Below, one piece after another: positions 57,791-64,000 of a stretch of 64,000 nucleotides of DNA. Position 1 is the first letter of the stretch. Each line of letters opens with the position of its first letter. The translations under genes were made by a program, and so were the position numbers. The DNA comes from Dasypus novemcinctus (Eukaryota > Chordata > Mammalia > Cingulata > Dasypodidae): assembly GCF_030445035.2 (NCBI RefSeq), contig NC_080688.1:64699449-64763448 (forward strand), in the 5' to 3' direction. The notes beneath the pieces were generated by a model. That model made no database searches. It was not told where the DNA came from and was given only the letters and a program-made list of their open reading frames with translations.

Positions 57791-59090
57791 CCCTCCCTGA
57801 CCTCGCACAGCAGCGCCTGCAGCCAGGTGGGCCTGCTCGCCCCGGGCAGGGTCTGGGTGAGGGGTGGGCCTGCCCCTGGGAGCTGTGGTGTGTGGTCGTG
57901 CTCCGTGGATGCCGCGGGCGGCGCTGACCTTGGTAAGGTCAAGGTCGAGCATGTGGCCCTTTGGTCTTTGCCCAGGCCAGCTGCCAGCCCAGTGGAGAAA
58001 GGTTGCCCTTGTCCTCTAGTCTGGCTCCTTTTTTACTGCAAAGCCGTAAAGATAGAGCCTTTTGCAGTAATTTTTATCTGAGGGCCTCCCCTGTCTCTCG
58101 CAGGCGTCCTGCCCCTGGACCTCCCTCGCCCCTGCTCCCCTCTCTGGCCGAGTCCTCTTTCAGTGCAGTTCTCTGCTTCAGCCAACACAAACACCAGAAA
58201 TAAGCCGGCAAAAAGCCACCTCTGAGGGAGCTGCTTCTGGGTTTTCCAGGGCCTCTGTGCCAGCCGAGGCATAACCATTTCATCACTGACACTAAGTCTC
58301 CAGTAAAACCAAATAAAGCCTGGTGCCGTAGAGACCCAAGCACAGGATTTGTGTGTGACACAAAGAAAAAAAGGATGTTAGGTGAGGTTTGGTCTGCCAA
58401 AATGTGCTTTTTGAAATTCTGTTTAGACTGTAATTTGCTATTCTGCTTAGTAAGCTTGGTGTTTGGGGGTTTCAGGGCTTGCCTTTTGTGTGGTTTTATT
58501 GTTTCATTTTCTGGCTCTCACTGTTGAGGAGAGAATATTCTAGAAATCGGAAATTGCTAATTATTCTTAAAATCTTGAGAGCGGCTTATGTGCAATGCGT
58601 GATACCTGAGCACTTTCTATTGCAAACCATGATAGTGAATGCACATATGGAGCCTCCAAGAGAGTATTTTTAAAGAAATACTGAGGAGAAATCATTGTGC
58701 CCGCTCAGGAAAAGCCTTTGAAGCGTGAATCTGAGCAGAGGGACATTATCCGGCGCATGTGTGAGGTCAGACGCAGGCTTCAGCTCCCTCTCGCGGCCCC
58801 TGTTCCCCCAGAATGACCCAGGAGGGACAGGGGCCCCCCGGGGCCCCCGGGTCATGGTGTGTGTGATAGCCTGGTGGACTGGGCTGAGGGAATCAGACAG
58901 ACTCTCCGGAACTTGAAGTTAGAGATCTGAGGAGGAAATCACAGAAGAAATTGTGGCTCTAGAAAAATAGCCCCTCATCTGTCCAAGGCAGGAAGTCGGG
59001 TGAGATGGAATCTGACATGTGTCTCTACCCCCAGACTAGTTGAGGGTGGAGGAGTTTGGGCTTTGAGGCAGGTGGTGTCAAGCTACGTCC
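57791..59090. other. Unassigned stretch
   Basis: Mixed-composition DNA, GC-richer to about 58150. Open frames (for example 57502-57942 minus and 58074-58400 minus) have no recognisable domain. No repeat was recognised. Confidence 0.35.
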
Positions 59091-59091
59091 A

Positions 59092-59180
59092 AGGAAATGG
59101 ATGTAGTGCAAGTGGTTGAGCGCCTGCCTCCCATGTATGAGGTCCCGGGTTCGATTACCAGTACCTCCTTGAAAAAAAAC
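59092..59180 (+). mobile_element. Short tRNA-only SINE (monomer)
   Basis: AAGGAAATGGATGTAGTGCA, AAGTGGTTGAGCGCCTGCC, a B-box region (GGGTTCGATTACC) and AGTACCTCCTTGAAAAAAAA. About 85 bp. Confidence 0.8.
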
Positions 59181-59444
59181 ATCCACATCTAGAAAGAAAC
59201 ATTCTTGTTTTGGGCCCTATTCTTTCACCCTAAGTGATGTTAATCAAGGAGAACGTAAGGGGAGCCCTAACAAAAAAGGCAGGATCCGATTCTGGGACAG
59301 TGCCCTTCCTTCTGTCTGATGCCTCTCACACCTAACTTTTCTGTCTCATTCCAGTTGTCTTCAGCCAAAACAAGTCCTCACTACCTAAGGATCGTGCCAT
59401 AGCCCATGTGGCCCTTCCCTCTAGTTCTTTTCTTGCAATTTTAA

Positions 59445-61215
59445 AAAATAACAGCTTTTTTGGGATGTAATTAGTAGACCATAAAATTTGCCCCTTTACA
59501 GCATACAATTCGGTGGCATTCACAGTATTTTGCAGTCAGCACCATTGTTAATTCCAGAACACTTTCATCACCCCCCAAAGAAACCCCACACCCATTAGAA
59601 ATCTTTCCTGGGCCCCTCTTCTTCTCAGCCTCTGGCAACCACTACTCTACTTCCTTTCTGTTTCTATAGAGTTACCTGTTCTGGGTATTTTATATAAATG
59701 GAAACATACAGCATGTGACCTTTGTGACTGACTTCTTTCATTTACTATAATGTTTTTAAGGTTCATCATGTGGTAGCGTATATCAGTACTTCATTTTTTT
59801 GTGGCCAAATAATATCGCATTGTATGGATGTATCACGTTTTATTTACTCATTCATCAGTTGATGGACATTTAGATTGTGCCCATATTTTGGCTATTAAGA
59901 ATAATACTGCTATTAGCATTCATTTACAGGTTTTTGTGTGGGCATTTGTTTTTAGTTCTCTTGGATATATACCAGGTATGACCATATAGTAATTGTGTTT
60001 AACTTTTCGAGGAACTGCCACTGCTTTTCAAAGTGGCTGCACCATTTTGTATTCCTACCATCAGTATATGAGGATTCCAATTTCTCCACATCCTCACCAA
60101 CACTTGTTATTGTCCATCTTTTAGATTCTAGCCATCCTCTTTGGTGTGAAATAGTATCTTATTGTGGTTTTGATTTGTGTTTCCTTGATGACTAATAATG
60201 TTGAACATTTTTTCATGTGCTTATTGACTATTTTTTATATCTTCTTTTGAGAAATGTCTATTCAAATTCTTTGCCCGCTTTTAAATTGGATTATTTATCT
60301 TTTTGATGTTGAATTGTGTTTTTTATATGTTCTAGGTGCAAGACCCTTATTTGATATATAATTTGCAAATATTTTCTTCCAGTCTGTGGGTATCTTTTCA
60401 CTTTCTTGGTGATGTCCTTTGAAGCACAAAAGTTTTAAATTTTGATGAAATTCAATTTATATTTCCTTTACTGCTTGTACTTTTGATGTCATATCTAAGA
60501 AACCATTGCTTAATCCAAGGTCATGCAGATTTACTCCTATATTTTCTTCGATGAGTTTTTTAAAAAGATTTATTTATTTATTATTTATTTATTTATTTAT
60601 TTCTCTCCCCTTCTCCCCGTTCCCTGGTTGTCTGTTCTCTGTGTCTATTTGCTGTGTCTTCTTTGTTCGCTTCTGTTGTCGTCAACGGCACGGGAATCTG
60701 TGTCTCTTTTTGTTGTGTCATCTTGTGTCAGCTCTCCATGTGGGCGGCGCCATTCCTGGGCAGGCTGCACTTTCTTTCGTGCTGGGTGGCTCTCCTTACA
60801 GGGCTCACTCCTTGCGCATGGGGCTCCCCTACGCGGGGGGCACCCCTGTGTGGCAGGGCACTCCTTGAGCGCATCAGCACTGCACATGGGCCAGCTCCAC
60901 ACGGGGCAAGGAGGCCCGGGGTTTGAACCACGGACTTCCCATGTGGTAGACGGGCGCCCTAACCACTGGGCCAAGTCTGCCGCCCTCGGTGAGTTTTTAT
61001 ATTATAGTTTTCACTCTTAAATTTAGGTCTATAATTCATTTTGAGTTAATTTTTGTATGTGGTATGAGGTGGGGATTCAACTTTATTCTTTTGCATGTGG
61101 CTATCCTGGTGTCCTAGCATCATTTGTTAAAAAGACTGTTCTTTATCCATCGAATTATTTTGGTTTCCCTGTTATTTTTATCATCCCTCTTTTCTGCTCA
61201 AAACTAATTATTTTT
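59445..61215 (-). mobile_element. Old L1M (minus), split by a SINE
   Basis: Antisense L1M order on the plus strand: AACCACTACTCTACTTCC, TGGCTATTAAGAATAATACT, GTGGCTGCACCATTTTGTAT, TCCACATCCTCACCAACACT, GCACAAAAGTTTTAAATTTT, ATGTCATATCTAAGAAACCA, then after the SINE ATTTAGGTCTATAATTCAT and TAATTTTTGTATGTGGTATG. This is the 3' UTR and C-terminal end of ORF2. It is heavily decayed with no intact frame. Confidence 0.9.
60548..60998 (-). mobile_element. DAS-type SINE inserted in an old L1
   Basis: The element is about 60561-60985. TCGATGAGTTTTT (60548-60560) and TCGGTGAGTTTTT (60986-60998) form a 13 bp duplication with one mismatch. The L1 reads on either side as one continuous element. The head appears in reverse as CCACTGGGCCAAGTCTGCC. 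Confidence 0.92.
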
Positions 61216-61240
61216 TATCTCTCCCCCCTCTCCCTTTCAT

Positions 61241-61247
61241 ACACACA

Positions 61248-61285
<38 letters not shown>
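61241..61285. repeat. (CA)n microsatellite
   Basis: About 45 bp of CA repeat with one interrupting CATA. Confidence 0.95.
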
Positions 61286-61286
<1 letters not shown>

Positions 61287-61655
61287 GCCAGTTTGGCCCA
61301 GCCTAGTGGGCATCCTTGCTGCCTGAGGGAGGCCTTCATTGCCAGTCCAGGGCCTTGTGCCTGACCCCAGGATTCTATCCTAGGTGGACTTCTGCAGACT
61401 CAAGTCTCATGATGGATTATTGGGGTTCTTCAAGGGTTGGGTGCAGAGGAAGAAGAGCTGCTTGTTACAAAAGAAATACTAATATATTGCCTTTCACATC
61501 TGCATTTCTGATTCTCAAACTAGATGTAAGTTTTCCAGGCATGACCTGCTCCGTGCCTTTCATCCTTCTGAAAAAATGATGTTCATTAATTGGGTAATTA
61601 AATGGAAGCTTCTCCAAGTGGTTCTCACAAGTGGTTCACCAAAGTGGTAGTCTGC
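61286..61655. other. Unassigned stretch
   Basis: Nothing recognised. Confidence 0.3.
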
Positions 61656-61658
61656 CTG

Positions 61659-61711
61659 TCCATCCATCCATCCATCCATCCATCCATCCATCCATCCATC
61701 CATCCATCCAC
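61659..61711. repeat. (CCAT)n tetranucleotide microsatellite
   Basis: About thirteen uninterrupted CCAT units. It is probably length-variable between individuals. Confidence 0.95.
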
Positions 61712-62042
61712 CTATACATCTCTTTGTCCATCAGTCTTTCCACTGATTATGAGAAGGACTGGTTGCCTGCTTCTTGTCTTCTGGTGGGGTCAGTGTTGCA
61801 CTATAGGTTTCTAGTGTTATAAGCTCAGGTGTGCCTGCTCTTCCCAGGGGTAGTCTGGGGGTATCCTGGCTGATGTCACCAGCAAGATGCTAGGTGCAGG
61901 TTATTGGCACAGGAGCCCTTTTTGTTGGTGACAGTGGTTCTGAGAAGGCCAAGGACACATATCTGAACCCAGCGACAAGAGTTAGAGCAAAGGGATAGGC
62001 TGTATATTAGGGGTCCCCTTCCTCCATCCCAGGGACATTTCT

Positions 62043-62251
62043 ATCTAGATCAGGGGTTCTTAACCTTTTTTGTTCCACGGACCCCTTAGCCAGTCAGGTG
62101 AACACCACAGACCCCTTACTAAGTCCTCCCTATACTGTGTATTATTTTATAAAGATATCATACCTGCACCAACATGTCCCCACAAAAATAATGTTTTTTT
62201 AAATTTCAATTCGAGCTCACGGACCCCTTGTTAAGAACCCCTGGTCTAGAC
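62043..62251 (+). mobile_element. hAT-type MITE with inverted ends and decayed 8 bp duplication
   Basis: The element is 62051-62243. It starts CAGGGGTTCTTAAC and ends with the exact reverse complement GTTAAGAACCCCTG. The flanks ATCTAGAT (62043-62050) and GTCTAGAC (62244-62251) share TCTAGA, matching the 8 bp duplication and the preferred nTCTAGAn target of hAT-Charlie elements. It is non-autonomous, with no transposase frame. Confidence 0.85.
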
Positions 62252-62445
62252 TGTGATTTTTTGTTCATTAGAATTTCGTGTGACAGCATGGACCTGGAGG
62301 CTGGCTGAGCAATTCCCACTCCCAGTGCTCTATGCAGACCTGCGCCTTCAGCGGCAACATCCATGGGAGCTCAGTTCTGTCGTATCTTATTTCAGTTACA
62401 ATTTAGGTGTTCTGAACTTGGGCCAAACCTGAACACTGTTGGGCC
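62252..62445. other. Unassigned stretch
   Basis: Nothing recognised. Confidence 0.3.
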
Positions 62446-62447
62446 CT

Positions 62448-62815
62448 GTTATGGACTGAATCATGTCCTCCACAAAGTCACGTTCAAGTCACATAAGTGA
62501 ACTCATTTAGATCTTTGAAAATCCTAGTAAGATGAGACCAAACACAATCAGGATGGGCTTAAACCTATATGACAGGGCTCCTTCTTGTAAGTGGAGGAAA
62601 TGTGGGCACAGTGGTAGGAGTGAGATAGATCACCGTGTGAATGAGCCCAGCCACCCCCAGAACACTAGAGAACTTCAGAGAAAGCATGATCTTGCCAATA
62701 CCGTGATTTTAGACTTCTAGCCTCCAAAAACTGAGAGACAATGAATTTCTGATGTTTAAACCAACCGGTCTGTGGTATTTGTTATAGCATCCCTGGCAAA
62801 CTAAGGCAGACTCTG
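62448..62815 (+). mobile_element. MLT1-like (ERVL-MaLR) LTR
   Basis: Starts TGTTATGGACTGAATCATGT and ends near TTGTTATAGCATCCCTGGCA, AACTAAGGCAG, with GATTTTAGACTTCTAGCCTC and ATGAATTTCTGATGTTTAAA in between, all in MLT1 order. It is better preserved than the copy at 15646. No internal coding part is present. Confidence 0.8.
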
Positions 62816-64000
62816 TGACCCATTGGTGAAAGTACCTCATTGCTGTTTGGTAAATATGGCTTTTGACCTTGCCCCCACACTTTGACTGGGGCTTTTATTT
62901 CCATGTATTGACCGCAGTTTATCTGGGACACCCGGCTTCTGGATGCTCAGGTCCTGTCCATCCGTGTGCCAAGCTCCTTAGAGTTTCTCTTCTCCTGCCC
63001 TGCAGTCTGGCTTCTGTCCCCCAAGTTAACAGGAATGTCTGTTCTGGACTGAACCTCAGTGGAGGACAGGTCTCCTGGGGCAGTAGCAGTGCGAAGGTTC
63101 GTGGAAGGATGGGTATCAAGTAATGCACTTGCTGCTTGCATCAGGGCCTTGCTCTTATATGCGTGTTGCTCTCCAGAAATGAACTTCTCCCGTGGTACCA
63201 TCATAGCGCCTGCTCCTTTCCATTTGGCAGTGGGTCCTGACTGTTTTGTGATGTCCTTACATATTCTCACTTCAACATCATTCCAGCACCAGCCCTTCTA
63301 ATATCCATTTTTATAGATTTTCCCCTTCACAGCGAGCACAGATGAGACAGCAATTTTCTGTGTTCACACATTCCAGGGCAGATAACTGAATTTTGCTCCT
63401 TTGTAAAAGTCCTGTGATCTGCTTCATCCTGGTATGAATTGTGGAATTGCATAACTTATCAGTCCTCTGCCCCGAGACACACTTTAATCTTGGTATGTTC
63501 AGACATTTCTCCGCCGCCTTGGGTGTTTCAGCTTTGATTGATTCTGCCCCGTCTTACCCCGTGCTCCCAGAGCATTCCTTCCTGTTTCTTTTCTGGGTTG
63601 GGTTTGAAGCCTCCCTCTCTTGCCGCATTCCTGCAGACTTTCTTTCTGGCCTTTTCTCTAACCACTTGCACTTCTTCCGATGGGAGCAGACCAGAGGAAC
63701 GAAGCGTGGCCAGGTGTGGGGGGGGGAAGGAATGCTTTCTCTGCTGGCCAAATGGAGCAGAGCAAGGGGCTGGGAGGAGGGACATTCAGTCCAGAGTGTC
63801 CCTGGGGTGGGGCGGCCAAGGCCTCCGTTCTCATGGCTCGCTCTGTGGGAGCATGGGGTTTGAACGCTAGGGGAGGGTTTATTGAGCCCTAGTTATATAC
63901 CGGGTTCCCAGAAAGGCACCTCCCATGGCTCAGGGGAGGAAAGAGGGCAGCAGGGAAGAGTTCAGGCTCCTCACCAGGGAAGGTGGATTAAGTGACAGAG
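62816..64000. other. Unassigned stretch to the window end
   Basis: No exon or repeat was recognised. Overlapping open frames on opposite strands (62863-63123, 62947-63270, 63441-63863) have no recognisable domains. A G-run lies at about 63718-63726. Confidence 0.3.

Noticed and set aside
60523-61020. 165-codon plus-strand open frame
   Set aside because: It covers a SINE antisense strand plus flanking L1 remnant; the composite frame has no domain.
59445-61215. Possible reverse-transcriptase gene
   Set aside because: It is an antisense, heavily decayed L1M 3' portion without an intact frame.
61659-61711. Regular short repeats resembling a CRISPR array
   Set aside because: A simple (CCAT)n microsatellite with no spacers, in a mammalian genome.

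Overview
The window is vertebrate, and almost certainly xenarthran nuclear DNA; the nine-banded armadillo (Dasypus novemcinctus) is the best guess. The main evidence is at least fifteen copies of a roughly 400 bp tRNA-headed SINE. Each has an A-box/B-box tRNA-like head, a long GC-rich body and a tail with AATAAA-type motifs followed by AAATCTTTAAAAA. From memory this matches the armadillo DAS-SINE family. Shorter 80-90 bp tRNA-only and dimeric relatives and xenarthran-type L1 3' ends are also present, together with old placental repeats (MIR, L2, L1M, MLT1, MER5A-like and other hAT elements). No bacterial or viral operon structure, CRISPR array, rRNA or genuine tRNA gene was seen.

Layout. 1-23.1 kb is mostly non-coding sequence with scattered SINEs (1.0, 2.2, 3.9, 5.7-6.5, 10.3-11.1, 14.6-15.1 and 21.2 kb), a probable solo LTR or LTR remnant at 8.9-9.3 kb, a xenarthran L1 3' end at 20.3-21.0 kb, and one short exon-like block at about 21.96 kb. 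A conserved-looking AT-rich block at 23.1-23.4 kb is followed by a long CpG island (about 23.4-26.2 kb). The island has a ZNF143-type site, an E-box, an Sp1-type GC box and a CRE-like site. It carries a good plus-strand splice donor at 23960 and a strong minus-strand donor at 25124. This is the one clear gene-control region of the window: the 5' end of at least one gene whose coding exons I could not recognise here. From 26.2 to 64 kb the DNA looks like intron or intergenic sequence. It has several candidate regulatory blocks (36.8-37.3, 40.0-40.5, 45.4-45.7 and 57.4-57.8 kb), a young L1 insertion with a 16 bp target-site duplication (40.5-41.7 kb), further SINEs, an old antisense L1M split by a SINE (59.4-61.2 kb), microsatellites (36.0, 61.2 and 61.7 kb), a hAT MITE at 62.05 kb and an MLT1-type LTR at 62.4 kb.

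No protein-coding gene can be named from the sequence. Most long open frames are either the stop-poor antisense strand of the SINE body or chance frames in GC-rich DNA. Repeat family names come from memory of consensus sequences, not a database search. Boundaries of ancient repeats are approximate; boundaries of young insertions with target-site duplications are close to exact. No previously undescribed biological system was found. The most informative structures are the two-stranded promoter region, stacked SINE insertions that reuse one target site three times, and the nested SINEs.
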